Shown here one piece after another: positions 54,336 through 63,943 of a stretch of DNA of 64,000 nt. Under the pieces are notes generated by a model. It had not been told where the DNA came from, searched no databases, and worked only from the letters and a program-made list of their open reading frames with translations. The stretch lies in contig NZ_QPIW01000001.1 in the NCBI RefSeq assembly GCF_003339505.1, positions 186,001 to 250,000 of the forward strand, given 5' to 3'. A program made the translations under genes and the position numbers. This DNA comes from Runella aurantiaca. Lineage in GTDB: Bacteria; Bacteroidota; Bacteroidia; Cytophagales; Spirosomataceae. Every line of letters starts with the position of its first letter. Within the stretch, counting starts at the first letter, position 1.

Positions 54336-55883
54336 TTATTCCCAAACCACCTCAATAACTTCGCTTTTTAGGTCAATGGTGGTGTGAGTTTCACCTTCCT
54401 GCCGTTGAATCGTCAGTTGGCCATCGCGGAGGCGTACTACCTCCTGCGTAAGTACGTGCATTGAACTCTTTTTGTGGAAAACAGAAATCATATCACTGGT
54501 TCCGGGCAGTTTGAGGGTGTGCGATGTGCCAGATGCTTTTATTTCCCGCGCGTAAGTGGTGCCAGATTCGGCGGGATTTTGGAGCAACGCCAATGCCCGA
54601 GAAGCCAACGGGACTCCGTAACCGACAAAATTATTTCCGTAGGGATACAAATGGGCCGATTTCTCAATGAGATTGATGAGTTGTTTGTTGGTCAATGTTG
54701 GATTGGCCTGCATCAAACACGCCGCAAAGCCCGTAATAACGGGTGCTGACAATGACGTGCCGTATAACGAAAAGCAGGAAACATTGGGCTTTAGATAAGG
54801 CAAAAACTCAGGACCGATGCTGCTGTAACCGATGCGGTTCCAATACCGCTGATTGGTAGCGCCGATGGCCAACACACCTTGCGCGTCGGCGGGAGTGGAA
54901 ATGATGCGCCAGCTTGGGTCGTCGCCTTCATTGCCAGCGGATACAATTACCAAGATACCTTTTTTGTCGGCCGCCAATTGCGCTGCTTGACTGATGATGC
55001 TCGTTTTGCCATCCATTTGGTTGATTTGATAATTCTCGTTGGGGTCGGTAAACCCTTGGGCGTAGCCCAATGAGGTATTAATCAAACGTACGCCAAGGCT
55101 GTCCATCCACTCCATTGCGGCTACCCAATTGTCTTCCTCGCCGCGAAATTCGCGGGTTCCGTGGTCGGTGCGGGCAAGGTAAAACTGTGATTCGGTCGCT
55201 AAGCCGTTTTGTGCGCTTTCGGAGCGATTGGCCCCCGAAATAGCGCTCATCACTTCTGTTCCGTGAAAGTCAGAGAAGGTTTCGGCGGTGGTGTAAAATT
55301 TATCAGAATACGTTAACGGTGGGTTAACATAGTCACGTTTATCCAAGATGGCTTTGCGGTCAAAAATGTGTTTTAGGAGATTATTGGTGGGAGCTTCCAG
55401 AAATCCCGCGTCAATGACGCCGATGGTGATTCCTTTTCCGTTCAAACCCGCTTTTTTAAATTCGTCGGCTTGTACCTGCGTCATGACGGGTGCCATCGCA
55501 GAGCGGCGATTGGGCTGGGTTTGGGCAATGTAAAATTGGCCGTTGATGGGTTGGACTTTACTGACAAAAGGAAGCGACTGAACGGCTTGCAATTGCTCAG
55601 CAGTAAGGCGAGCCGAAACGGCATTAAACCATCGGGAAGTGTTTATTGGTTGACAGTCAGTTGTTTGTAGCTGTTGCAGATATTCTTTCTTTACGGGCAA
55701 ATCCGTTTCATCAAATAAAGAAAGCCCTTGTTGGAGACGATTTTGCAGCGTTTTTGGTGAAATTGCTGGCGCATCGGTCGTATTTTTATCTTTCAGAAAA
55801 ATCCAGTATTTTGTCTGCGCCAAACAGCCGAATGAAAAAGACAGCATCGCCACCGCCGCTATCGTCGTTCCAATTTTTTTCAT
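54336..55883 (-). CDS. Exported S8 family subtilisin-like protease
   Basis: A 515-residue secreted serine protease. After a signal peptide (TTIAAVAMLSFSFGCLAQ) and a propeptide-like region, the catalytic Asp158 (IGVIDAGF), His207 (FSDFHGTEVMS) and Ser377 (YGTSLSAPVITG) are all present, with oxyanion Asn in SAGNEG. A C-terminal region of about 90 residues is beta-rich; I do not see a clear type 9 secretion sorting domain. It is convergent with the sulfurtransferase and divergent from the peptidase pair. Confidence 0.9.
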   Translation of the reverse strand: MKKIGTTIAAVAMLSFSFGCLAQTKYWIFLKDKNTTDAPAISPKTLQNRLQQGLSLFDETDLPVKKEYLQQLQTTDCQPINTSRWFNAVSARLTAEQLQAVQSLPFVSKVQPINGQFYIAQTQPNRRSAMAPVMTQVQADEFKKAGLNGKGITIGVIDAGFLEAPTNNLLKHIFDRKAILDKRDYVNPPLTYSDKFYTTAETFSDFHGTEVMSAISGANRSESAQNGLATESQFYLARTDHGTREFRGEEDNWVAAMEWMDSLGVRLINTSLGYAQGFTDPNENYQINQMDGKTSIISQAAQLAADKKGILVIVSAGNEGDDPSWRIISTPADAQGVLAIGATNQRYWNRIGYSSIGPEFLPYLKPNVSCFSLYGTSLSAPVITGFAACLMQANPTLTNKQLINLIEKSAHLYPYGNNFVGYGVPLASRALALLQNPAESGTTYAREIKASGTSHTLKLPGTSDMISVFHKKSSMHVLTQEVVRLRDGQLTIQRQEGETHTTIDLKSEVIEVVWE

Positions 55884-55968
55884 CTTAAGTAAGTTAAGAA
55901 AACGTATGATTCCCTAAAATTGCTAAAAAATCACACAAAGTTCACAAATTTTTCATAAAAGAATACAA

Positions 55969-57354
55969 ATGTTTTCAACAAATACCTACGCTTCGCGCCG
56001 CGCTAAACTCAAAAATCAGGTTTCCAACGGTCTTTTATTATTTTTAGGAAATGAAGAATCGGGAATGAATTATACCGATAATACCTATCATTTTCGACAA
56101 GACAGCACTTTTCTGTACTACTTTGGACTGGATAAAGTAGGACTGGCGGCCATTATCGACGCTGACTCGGGCGAGGAATGGATTGTGGGGGATGAAATTA
56201 CGATGGATGATGTGATTTGGGCGGGGCCGCAGCCTACTTTACAAGAACAGGCAGGGCGGGTAGGCGTGGCCAAAACGCTTCCGAAATCTGCCCTTGAAGC
56301 CACCCTCAAGGGGGCGCTTAGCGCGGGCCGGGCCGTGCATTTTCTGCCGCCCTATCGCCCTGAGCATACCCTGAAACTTCATCACTGGACGGGCTGGTCA
56401 CTGGCCGAAATTCCTCAAAAAGCGTCAATGGCGTTTATTATGGCGGTCATCAACCAACGTTCGTATAAAACGGATCATGAAATCATTGAAATGGATAAAG
56501 CCGTCAATATTTCGGGGCAGATGCACCTAAATGCGATTCGCGCTACCCGCATGGGCAAATACGAATACGAAGTAGTGGGCACGGTTCATGGCACGGCGCG
56601 GAGTGGGGGCGGGGACTTGGCGTACCCCATTATTTTGTCGGTAGATGGGCAAACGCTCCACAATCATTATCATGGCAATCGCCTCGAAAGTGGCCGACTT
56701 GTATTGGGGGATTTTGGAGCCGAAACGGCCACTTATTACGCAGGAGACATTACGCGTACGTGGCCCGTTGACAAAACATTTACCGAAAAACAAAAAGAAA
56801 TTTATCAGATTGTACTGGACGCCAACATGAACGTTATCAATGCGTTGCGTCCGGGTGTGAAGTACCTTGATTGTCATTTGATTTCGTGGCGGACGGTGAC
56901 TGAGGGTTTAAAAAACCTTGGTTTGCTCGAAGGAGATGTGGACGAAATGGTGGCGTTGGGCGTTCCGGCCCTTTTTATGCCCCATGGCGTTGGGCACATG
57001 ATTGGGATGGATGTTCATGATATGGAGAATCTGGGCGAAAACTATATAGGTTACCGTGAGGGACTAGAACGCAGCAATTTGCTCGGTTTGAAGTCTTTAC
57101 GATTGGCCAAAGAACTAGAGGTGGGATTTGCGTTGACGATTGAACCAGGTACGTATTTTATTCCAGAACTGATTCAATTGTGGGAAAGCCAAGGAAAATT
57201 TAAAGAGTTCATCAAGTACGATAAGCTGAAATCCTATTTTGATTTTGGCGGGGTGCGGATTGAGGACAATTACGTGATTACGGCCGACGGTGCAAAATTG
57301 ATTGGTGAGCCCATTCCCAAAACAATCGCCGAAATTGAAGGGTTAAGGTGTTAA
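55969..57354 (+). CDS. Aminopeptidase P family metallopeptidase
   Basis: A 461-residue M24B peptidase that removes an N-terminal residue from peptides with proline in second position. It has the usual N-terminal creatinase-like domain (FLYYFGLDKVGLAAIID) and a pita-bread C-terminal domain with the five metal ligands: two Asp in GDFGAETATYYAGDITRTW, His in PHGVGHMIGMDVHDM, Glu in TIEPGTYF and Glu in GVRIEDNYV. It is followed by a second paralogous gene across a long palindrome. Confidence 0.92.
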   Translation: MFSTNTYASRRAKLKNQVSNGLLLFLGNEESGMNYTDNTYHFRQDSTFLYYFGLDKVGLAAIIDADSGEEWIVGDEITMDDVIWAGPQPTLQEQAGRVGVAKTLPKSALEATLKGALSAGRAVHFLPPYRPEHTLKLHHWTGWSLAEIPQKASMAFIMAVINQRSYKTDHEIIEMDKAVNISGQMHLNAIRATRMGKYEYEVVGTVHGTARSGGGDLAYPIILSVDGQTLHNHYHGNRLESGRLVLGDFGAETATYYAGDITRTWPVDKTFTEKQKEIYQIVLDANMNVINALRPGVKYLDCHLISWRTVTEGLKNLGLLEGDVDEMVALGVPALFMPHGVGHMIGMDVHDMENLGENYIGYREGLERSNLLGLKSLRLAKELEVGFALTIEPGTYFIPELIQLWESQGKFKEFIKYDKLKSYFDFGGVRIEDNYVITADGAKLIGEPIPKTIAEIEGLRC

Positions 57355-57360
57355 ATTTTA

Positions 57361-57430
57361 TCCTCTGTGCCCCTCCATTTCTCCGTGGTTTCAAGAAGTT
57401 TAACCGCAGAGAAACGGAGGGGCACAGAGG
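57361..57430. repeat. Long intergenic palindrome
   Basis: Inverted arms of about 23 bases (57361-57383 and 57408-57430; TCCTCTGTGCCCCTCC and its complement, with one mismatch in the full arm) extended inward by an imperfect GGTT/AACC segment to about 33 bases. It lies between two co-directional peptidase genes and ends 17 bases before the second start. It lacks a following T run. It may be a mobile or REP-like palindrome. Confidence 0.75.
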
Positions 57431-57447
57431 AAATAAGCTATAAAAGA

Positions 57448-58737
57448 ATGCGTTACGAACCGATAGATGTTCAGCTATACATTCAAAATCGCCAACTTCT
57501 TTATAAGCTGTTGAAGCCCAAGAGCTTGGTGATACTGAATGCCAATGACCCCATGCCGACCAATGCCGACGGAACCATGGGTTTTAAGCAAAATTCCGAT
57601 TTGTTTTATCTGTCAGGAATTGATCAAGAAGAAACCCTTCTGGTATTATTTCCCGATCATCCCGATCCTAAATTTCGAGAATTGCTTTTTTTGCGCGAAA
57701 CAAATGAGCTTATTGCAGTGTGGGAAGGTGAAAAACTGACCAAAGCACAGGCAACGCAAGTGTCGGGTATTCAGCGGATTTATTGGACTCATCAGTTTGA
57801 ATTGATATTTAGTCAGTTGATTTTTGAGGCCGACAATGTGTACCTCAACACCAATGAGCACGCCCGAGGCGACGCGCAAGTCCAAACGCGGGATGCGCGC
57901 TACATTCGAGATTTTAAGGAAAGATACCCTTTGCACCGATTGGAACGGTTGGCACCGCTGACCTATTATTTGCGCGCTGTGAAGCAACCGCAGGAGATTA
58001 ATCAACTTCAAAAAGCCATTGACATTACCCGCGATGGGTTTTTAAGGGTCTTGAATTTTGTCAAACCTGAGGTGTGGGAGTACGAGATTGAGGCCGAGTT
58101 TATTCACGAATTTACCCGAAAGCGTTCCAAAGGCTTTGCGTACAGTCCCATCATTGCGTCGGGAAAAAATGCGTGCGTGCTGCATTACATTGAAAACAAT
58201 CGACAGTGCCAAGCGGGAGATATTTTGCTGTTGGATGTAGCGGCCGAGTACGCCAATTACAATGCCGACTTGACGCGTTCCATTCCCGTTAATGGTCGTT
58301 TTACGCCGCGTCAGCGGGAGGTATACGATGCGGTATTGCGGGTAATGAAAGCCGCGCGGGGGATGCTCGTGACGGGTACAATCCCCGATGCGTATCAGGC
58401 TGAAGTGGCCAAAATCATGGAAAGTGAGTTGTTGGGCTTGGGGTTGTTGACCAAACAGGACATTGAAAAACAGGATCCCGATTGGCCAGCGTACAAAAAA
58501 TATTTTATGCACGGGACGTCCCATTTGTTGGGGTTGGATGTTCACGATGTGGGGAGTCGCTACCGTGCTTTTGCCCCCGGCATGGTTTTTACGTGTGAAC
58601 CCGGTATTTATATCAAAGAGGAGGGATTGGGGATTCGGCTCGAAAACAATATTTTGATTACTGCCGACGGAAACGTTGACCTGATGGCACACATACCCAT
58701 TGAAGCCGAGGAAATTGAAGAATTAATGAATCAATAG
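57448..58737 (+). CDS. Aminopeptidase P family metallopeptidase
   Basis: A second M24B peptidase, 429 residues, of the same general fold as its neighbour but clearly diverged. The N-terminal domain reads SDLFYLSGIDQEETLLVLFP; the metal ligands lie in LLDVAAEYANYNADLTRSIP, FMHGTSHLLGLDVHDVG, FTCEPGIYI and LGIRLENNI, so the site is complete. The ATG at 57448 is used because the open frame to 57367 crosses the palindrome and its translation is not family-like. Different peptide preferences of the two enzymes are likely. Confidence 0.92.
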   Translation: MRYEPIDVQLYIQNRQLLYKLLKPKSLVILNANDPMPTNADGTMGFKQNSDLFYLSGIDQEETLLVLFPDHPDPKFRELLFLRETNELIAVWEGEKLTKAQATQVSGIQRIYWTHQFELIFSQLIFEADNVYLNTNEHARGDAQVQTRDARYIRDFKERYPLHRLERLAPLTYYLRAVKQPQEINQLQKAIDITRDGFLRVLNFVKPEVWEYEIEAEFIHEFTRKRSKGFAYSPIIASGKNACVLHYIENNRQCQAGDILLLDVAAEYANYNADLTRSIPVNGRFTPRQREVYDAVLRVMKAARGMLVTGTIPDAYQAEVAKIMESELLGLGLLTKQDIEKQDPDWPAYKKYFMHGTSHLLGLDVHDVGSRYRAFAPGMVFTCEPGIYIKEEGLGIRLENNILITADGNVDLMAHIPIEAEEIEELMNQ

Positions 58738-58799
58738 ATTGAAGTTGATAATGATTTAAGGAGTAAATAACTGATTATGAGGGACAACCTCGGATAAAA

Positions 58800-59432
58800 A
58801 TGAGCTTTCTTTTTACAGAAGATATTATAAGACTATTAATTGCGGCGGGGTTAGGCGCGCTGATTGGGCTAGAACGTGAATACCATAGCAAATCGGCGGG
58901 GCTGCGAACAATGATGTTGATTGCCATTGGTTCGACGCTTTTTACGGTCATTTCAACCAAATTGGGTGGGGATGCGGGGCGGATAGCCTCCAACATTGTG
59001 ACGGGCATCGGCTTTATCGGCGGCGGCATTATCTTCCGGGAGAGTAACCGTGTTTCGGGCATTACAACGGCCGCCACGGCTTGGGCTACGGCGGCGTTGG
59101 GGATGTGCGTGGGCATCGGTTATTATGAAATTGCCTTGGCTTCGTCTATATTGGTACTTTTTGTGTTGTACGCACTCGTTCCGATTCAAGACATCATAAA
59201 CCGTCATAATCAACTTCGTAACTATCGTATCGTTTGTAAGTATCAACAAAAAACGTTGAAAAATTACGAAAGCCTTTTTAAAGAATTGGGGTTAGATGCC
59301 AAACGTGGGGTGCAAAATCGGATTGGTAATACCATCAGTGGGACGTGGGCGATTCAGGGGCCAGAGCGCAAACACGACAAACTGACCAAGCTTTTACTGA
59401 ATGACGAAGAAGTGCTGGAATTTGACTTCTAG
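58800..59432 (+). CDS. MgtC/SapB family membrane protein
   Basis: A 210-residue protein with an MgtC-type membrane domain of about five segments (LIAAGLGALIGLEREYHSKS, LRTMMLIAIGSTLFTVIS, VTGIGFIGGGIIFRES, ATAWATAALGMCVGIGYYEI, ILVLFVLYALVPI) and a C-terminal cytoplasmic domain with ACT-like strands. MgtC proteins modulate ATP synthase, magnesium homeostasis or intramacrophage survival in pathogens; in environmental bacteria the role is unclear. Single gene. Confidence 0.9.
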   Translation: MSFLFTEDIIRLLIAAGLGALIGLEREYHSKSAGLRTMMLIAIGSTLFTVISTKLGGDAGRIASNIVTGIGFIGGGIIFRESNRVSGITTAATAWATAALGMCVGIGYYEIALASSILVLFVLYALVPIQDIINRHNQLRNYRIVCKYQQKTLKNYESLFKELGLDAKRGVQNRIGNTISGTWAIQGPERKHDKLTKLLLNDEEVLEFDF

Positions 59433-59634
59433 GTGATGCACCGTTTAATAATTTATTGGGGGGAAGCTTTTACAACTCCCTTTTTTTTTGCATTTTACTT
59501 CAATTGTTACCATTGAGATAAAATATAAACGCAAAGAATTTAGATAATCGACATGAATAAATAATAAATAGCATTAGTAAAAGTCGGTCAATATACAGCC
59601 TAATTATCGTCAAGAATGCCTAAACATTTATATA

Positions 59635-60285
59635 ATGATGACCTCCGAAAAACGTAGTGCATTAGTAATTGGGGCTACAGGTTTGGTAGGAGAGAAAGTG
59701 GTAGCAAAGCTATTGGCTTCTGAAAAATACAGTCATGTGAAAGTGCTGACACGTAAGCCTTTTACGGGTAGCCATCCCAAATTGGAAAGTATCATTTTTG
59801 ATTTTGACCATCCAGATGCGGCACTTGTTAAGGCAGATGATATTTTTTGTTGCCTCGGGACCACCATGAAAAAGGCAGGGTCGAAAGATGCTTTTTATCT
59901 GGTAGACTATACCTATCCCATTGAAGTCGCAAAAATAGCCTTGGCCAATGGGGCGAAGCGTTTTGCCATCATTACGGCCATGGGTGCAGATTATACTTCG
60001 TTGTTTTATTACAATCAGGTCAAAGGAAAAGTGGAGGAATCGCTCCGGAAATTGGGTTATGAAACGCTGCTCATTTTCCGTCCTTCGTTATTGGTAGGCG
60101 CGCGTCAGGAGCGCCGTTTTGGCGAAAAAGTAGGTGAGTTGCTCTCAAAACTGTTTCAATTCATCATCCCCGTCAAATACCGAGCTATTGACGCAGATAA
60201 GGTGGCAGAAGCGATGGTTTCCATTACCTCCAGCAACGTCAAAGGAACGCTGGTGTATGAGTCTGACCTGATGCAAGAGTTTTGA
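59635..60285 (+). CDS. NAD(P)H-binding protein, HTATIP2-like
   Basis: A 216-residue Rossmann-fold protein of the atypical short-chain dehydrogenase group. The nucleotide site is VIGATGLVGEKVVAKLLAS; FDFDHPDAALVKADDIFCCL and ITAMGADYTSLFYYNQVKGK follow, the latter being the form seen in HTATIP2/TIP30-like proteins. The catalytic Tyr-Lys pair appears as YNQVKGK. Substrate unknown. The gap before it, 59433-59634, is AT-rich and holds only a weak T-tract. The GNAT gene follows closely on the same strand. Confidence 0.88.
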   Translation: MMTSEKRSALVIGATGLVGEKVVAKLLASEKYSHVKVLTRKPFTGSHPKLESIIFDFDHPDAALVKADDIFCCLGTTMKKAGSKDAFYLVDYTYPIEVAKIALANGAKRFAIITAMGADYTSLFYYNQVKGKVEESLRKLGYETLLIFRPSLLVGARQERRFGEKVGELLSKLFQFIIPVKYRAIDADKVAEAMVSITSSNVKGTLVYESDLMQEF

Positions 60286-60317
60286 TGTAATGATTGATTC
60301 ACTTTTATTTTACCGTT

Positions 60318-60758
60318 GTGTCTGCCACCATTAATATTCAACGAGCCGTCGAAAGCGACGTTATTACCGTCTACAGTTTCCTTTGTGCGTTGGAAGAAGA
60401 GCAATTGGATTTTAACGCATTTCAGGAAATCTTCAATCGAAATCTCAAAAATCCTGATTGTCATTACTTTATGGCGTTTGATGAGGCCAAGTGTGTGGGC
60501 TATGCCAGTGTCCACGCGCAGTGGCTGCTTCATCATTGCGGAAAAGTGGGGGAGATTCAGGAAATGTTTGTCGTGGATAATTACCGCTCCAAAGGCGTAG
60601 GAAGTGTGCTGATTCAGGAATTAATGAACGTGGCAGAACGTGAAAATTTCAAAATTCTGGAAGTAACTGCCAATAAAAAACGGGTAGATACGCATCGTTT
60701 CTACGAAAGAAAAGGCTTGGAACCGACCCATTTTAAGTTTGTGAAAAAGTATGGGTAA
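60318..60758 (+). CDS. GNAT family N-acetyltransferase
   Basis: A 146-residue acetyltransferase. The CoA-binding loop is EMFVVDNYRSKGVGSVLIQE, preceded by the CHYFMAFDEAKCVGYASVHA core, and the C-terminal THRFYERKGLEPTHFKF motif is typical. No ATG is available; GTG at 60318 is preferred, with TTG at 60294 as the alternative. It lies 33 bases downstream of the HTATIP2-like gene. Confidence 0.85.
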   Translation: MSATINIQRAVESDVITVYSFLCALEEEQLDFNAFQEIFNRNLKNPDCHYFMAFDEAKCVGYASVHAQWLLHHCGKVGEIQEMFVVDNYRSKGVGSVLIQELMNVAERENFKILEVTANKKRVDTHRFYERKGLEPTHFKFVKKYG

Positions 60759-60770
60759 ACGGAGCGCTCT

Positions 60771-63542
60771 ATGCATCTTTACAAAAAAAGTAAGTTGCTG
60801 ATGAGACTATTGCTGACCGCCCTCTTTTTGCCTTTTTGTGCTGTTGCTCAATGGCAGCCATCATTTGTAGAAAATCGTTTTTTACGCCTTGAGCAGTTGA
60901 ATACAAGCGATTCTACCATTCGCGCGTATCAATCGCTTCCGTTGTTTTCTTACGTCTTAAATGACAAATACGGCACGACTGAGCGCACGGTTTTTCAATC
61001 CGAAAACGAAAAACTGAATTTTGTCTTAGAGAATAAGCTAAGTGTAACTTGCCAAATCAACCCGTCCGACGGGTACGGTTATGCGGTGATTACCTTTACG
61101 AATACGTCTGCCGACACATTAAGGCTTCGGAATGTAGTGCCCTTTGGAGAGTCTAAATCACACGTATACATCACGGGGTTGGGAAACCATTCGTTGTCAC
61201 GGGCGCATTTGTTTCGACCTGGTTTTGCACCCGTCAACGTTATCTTGCCCGATAATGCGTGGGAGTTGGGATTTTCGGCCGTAAACATGGTCGAAAAAAA
61301 TGTGTGTGCATTGATGCGGCGCGTCAAATGGGAAAATGCCACCCGCCGCCGTTTTGAAACCATTTTGCCCCCCAAAGGGAGCGTTACGTACCATCTTTGG
61401 CTGCAAACCTATACGGGGGATTGGCAGGAAGGGTTACGTCAGATGTTCCAAAAACGAAAGCTATTTGACGTGGCTCAGTTTGATAATTCACTTTTTCAAC
61501 GACCTGATTTACAGTGGATTCGTAAGAGTTATGTCATCCATTTGATGATGGCTTGGGACCAGCGTTTTTCGTTGGGGGTAAAATGGGGGCAAGGAATCAA
61601 CGATTTTATCAAACGCGGGAAAGCCCTCTACGGCGGCGACGATGTACTTGGCATTTGGCCCACTTGGCCCACGCTAGGCTTAGACCAGCGGAATCAATTT
61701 GATTTGTTCAGCGACTTACCGGGTGGCTTGCCTAACCTCAAAAAAATGGGCAACATGATGCGTTTGCAGGGCACAAAATTGTTTTTGTGTTATAATCCGT
61801 GGGACGAATCTACCCGCGATGCCAACAATCCCAAAGCGCATTTGAAGGGACTTTCGGACCTCATTGCAGCTACTCAGGCCGACGGTGTGGTGCTTGATAC
61901 GCGTGGCAGTAGCAGTAAAGAATTGCAGGAAGCCGCCGACCAAGTCAAAAAAGGCGTGGTGATGTACAGCGAAGGCATGGCGATACCGAAAGATATGCCG
62001 GGCATTGTGGCGGGGCGCGTTCATAATGCGCTGTATTACCCGCCAATGTTGAATCTCAATAAATTTATCAAACCCGAATTTGCGATTTTTCGCGTAGCCG
62101 AGCAGTTTAAAGAGCGTATCCGTCGAGAATTTGCCACGAGTTTTTTCAACGGCTACGGCACGGAATTGAACGTTTTTCAGGCGGGCACGCCCGATTGGGT
62201 CGAAGAAGATTACCGTTTTTTAGGCCAAACCACGCGCATTTTGCGGGAAAACAGCTCGGTATTTTTGAACACTCATTACACGCCGCTTATCCCAACAACC
62301 CGTGATGGAATTTTTGTAAATAAATGGCAGGATTCTACCAAAACACTTTACACGATTTTCAGCCTAATTCCCGAAGGGTTTAAAGGGCCATTGTTTGAAG
62401 TGTTTGAAAAACCCAAAAGGCATTTTATTGATTTGTTCAATCATCAGGAAATAACGAGTGTTTTGCAAGGTGGAAAAAGATACATTTCGGTCGATACCGC
62501 ACCGTTTGCTCAATCTTATCTTGGCACCAACAATGAAGGTGCGGTGGGAGCCATTGCACAGTTGTCCGAATATCTGAGCGTTGATTTACAGCCGAATGCC
62601 TTAAAAGTATCTGCTGCCGTTGGAAACAGTATAAAAATATGGAAAGGGAATCCAATGTATGCTGAGCAACCTTTGGCAACATTTGGGCGGGGAACGCACG
62701 TTTATCCGTTAGATAAATGGGGTAGTGACGAAAGTAAGTTTGTGGTTCAATTGTTCGACAAAGAAAATGAACTTTTGGACGAACGCGTGGTGAAAATGGT
62801 GCCCGGGCAGCCACGACTCATAAGCCACACAGTGCATACCAGTTTGCCAGCGAAGCGAAATATCCTCATATCTTCAGTGGCAAATGCTGAGCTTCAAATC
62901 CCTGCAGGCCGCTATCGTCACATCACTACGCACGGCGAGGTGTTTTTGCCCTATCCCGAAAAGGACACGACAACACACGAAATCAGCGCATTTTCAATTG
63001 ATAAAAATTTAGTTTCTAACACCGATTTTAAGAAATTTCTGACCTCCACCCGCTACCAACCCAAAGATGCCGCCAACTTTTTGAAGCACTGGAAAAACGG
63101 GCAAATTCCCAAAGGAGAAGAAAACAAACCTGTGGTGTATGTGTCGCTCGAAGATGCCAGAGCGTACGCAAAATGGGCGGGCAAGCGCTTGCCCACTGAA
63201 CGCGAGTGGCAATATGCAACGGAAAAAGATTCGTTAACAAAAACGTCGGCAAGGTTTCAAACCGTAGACCGGTCCGCCGGTGCTGCGCAGTCCCTACCGA
63301 CCAGTCCGCAGGTGCGGTTAAAAGATGTACAAGGCGTGGTTTGGCAACTGACCAATGATGAATACCAAGCAGGCCAATACCGCTACATCATGCTCAAAGG
63401 GGGGAGTTATTTTAAGCCCGAGTCGAGCTGGTGGTACGTGCAGGGCGGCCCGCAACCGCTTACGCATCAGCAGATTTTATTACGCGTTTCCGAGGGCTTT
63501 GAGCGCAACGCCACCGTTGGTTTTCGGTGCGTGCGGGATTAG
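60771..63542 (+). CDS. Large exported protein with C-terminal SUMF1-like domain
   Basis: A 923-residue secreted protein. A signal peptide (LLMRLLLTALFLPFCAVA) is followed by a beta-sandwich (SDSTIRAYQSLPLFSYVLND) and a barrel-like region of about 450 residues (GGDDVLGIWPTWPTLGLDQR, GTKLFLCYNPWDESTRDANN, DGVVLDTRGSSSKELQEAAD), which resembles a glycoside hydrolase TIM barrel although no family could be fixed. From about residue 735 the C-terminus is a formylglycine-generating-enzyme/SUMF1 fold (GKRLPTEREWQYATEKD, LKGGSYFKPESSWW, VGFRCVRD) that lacks the two catalytic cysteines of true FGE enzymes. It probably acts on a polysaccharide outside the cell. Confidence 0.8.
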   Translation: MHLYKKSKLLMRLLLTALFLPFCAVAQWQPSFVENRFLRLEQLNTSDSTIRAYQSLPLFSYVLNDKYGTTERTVFQSENEKLNFVLENKLSVTCQINPSDGYGYAVITFTNTSADTLRLRNVVPFGESKSHVYITGLGNHSLSRAHLFRPGFAPVNVILPDNAWELGFSAVNMVEKNVCALMRRVKWENATRRRFETILPPKGSVTYHLWLQTYTGDWQEGLRQMFQKRKLFDVAQFDNSLFQRPDLQWIRKSYVIHLMMAWDQRFSLGVKWGQGINDFIKRGKALYGGDDVLGIWPTWPTLGLDQRNQFDLFSDLPGGLPNLKKMGNMMRLQGTKLFLCYNPWDESTRDANNPKAHLKGLSDLIAATQADGVVLDTRGSSSKELQEAADQVKKGVVMYSEGMAIPKDMPGIVAGRVHNALYYPPMLNLNKFIKPEFAIFRVAEQFKERIRREFATSFFNGYGTELNVFQAGTPDWVEEDYRFLGQTTRILRENSSVFLNTHYTPLIPTTRDGIFVNKWQDSTKTLYTIFSLIPEGFKGPLFEVFEKPKRHFIDLFNHQEITSVLQGGKRYISVDTAPFAQSYLGTNNEGAVGAIAQLSEYLSVDLQPNALKVSAAVGNSIKIWKGNPMYAEQPLATFGRGTHVYPLDKWGSDESKFVVQLFDKENELLDERVVKMVPGQPRLISHTVHTSLPAKRNILISSVANAELQIPAGRYRHITTHGEVFLPYPEKDTTTHEISAFSIDKNLVSNTDFKKFLTSTRYQPKDAANFLKHWKNGQIPKGEENKPVVYVSLEDARAYAKWAGKRLPTEREWQYATEKDSLTKTSARFQTVDRSAGAAQSLPTSPQVRLKDVQGVVWQLTNDEYQAGQYRYIMLKGGSYFKPESSWWYVQGGPQPLTHQQILLRVSEGFERNATVGFRCVRD

Positions 63543-63943
63543 TTTTTTCCCTTCTCCGCCCGTCGCATCGGCATCGAATCAATGAGTCCGAAAAGCTGTT
63601 CAGGCTTGACGGGCTTGTTGCTGACGAGTTTGATTTCGCCATCTTTGCCAATCAACCAAAAACAAAAATGGTTGGGTGTGTACTTAAATCTTTCTTTCAA
63701 ATGAAGGACATCGTCGGCCGATAAATTGGCTTCGACGCAGTCAATCACGCGTAAATCACGCTCCATAACGTCCTTTCCCACCTCGCTCAGCCACTTTTTT
63801 TGCAGTTTAAATTCGGCATCCGAAGCTTTGGGGCAGTACACTACCACCACACGATTTTTCCACACCATTTTTTCCAATCGTTTTTCTAGGGAGTCTTGGA
63901 AATTGAACAAAACAGCACAGATGACGAGAAATAATGCGTTCAT
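63539..63943 (-). CDS. DUF4174 family exported protein
   Basis: A 134-residue protein of the DUF4174 group, a thioredoxin-like fold without redox cysteines. After an N-terminal hydrophobic signal (MNALFLVICAVLFNFQ), VVVVYCPKASDAEFKLQKKW and the ERDLRVIDCVEANL strand are recognisable; FCFWLIGKDGEIKLVSNKPV follows. Function unknown. Its TAA overlaps the TAG of the convergent SUMF1-like gene in the bases TTAG. Confidence 0.82.
   Translation of the reverse strand: MNALFLVICAVLFNFQDSLEKRLEKMVWKNRVVVVYCPKASDAEFKLQKKWLSEVGKDVMERDLRVIDCVEANLSADDVLHLKERFKYTPNHFCFWLIGKDGEIKLVSNKPVKPEQLFGLIDSMPMRRAEKGKN

Noticed and set aside
57367-57447. N-terminal extension of the second aminopeptidase
   Set aside because: The extension lies in the palindrome and its translation is not family-like; the ATG at 57448 fits homologues.
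59455-59494. Terminator after the MgtC-like gene
   Set aside because: A nine-base T run is present, but only a four-base GGGA/TCCC stem precedes it, so the call would be weak.
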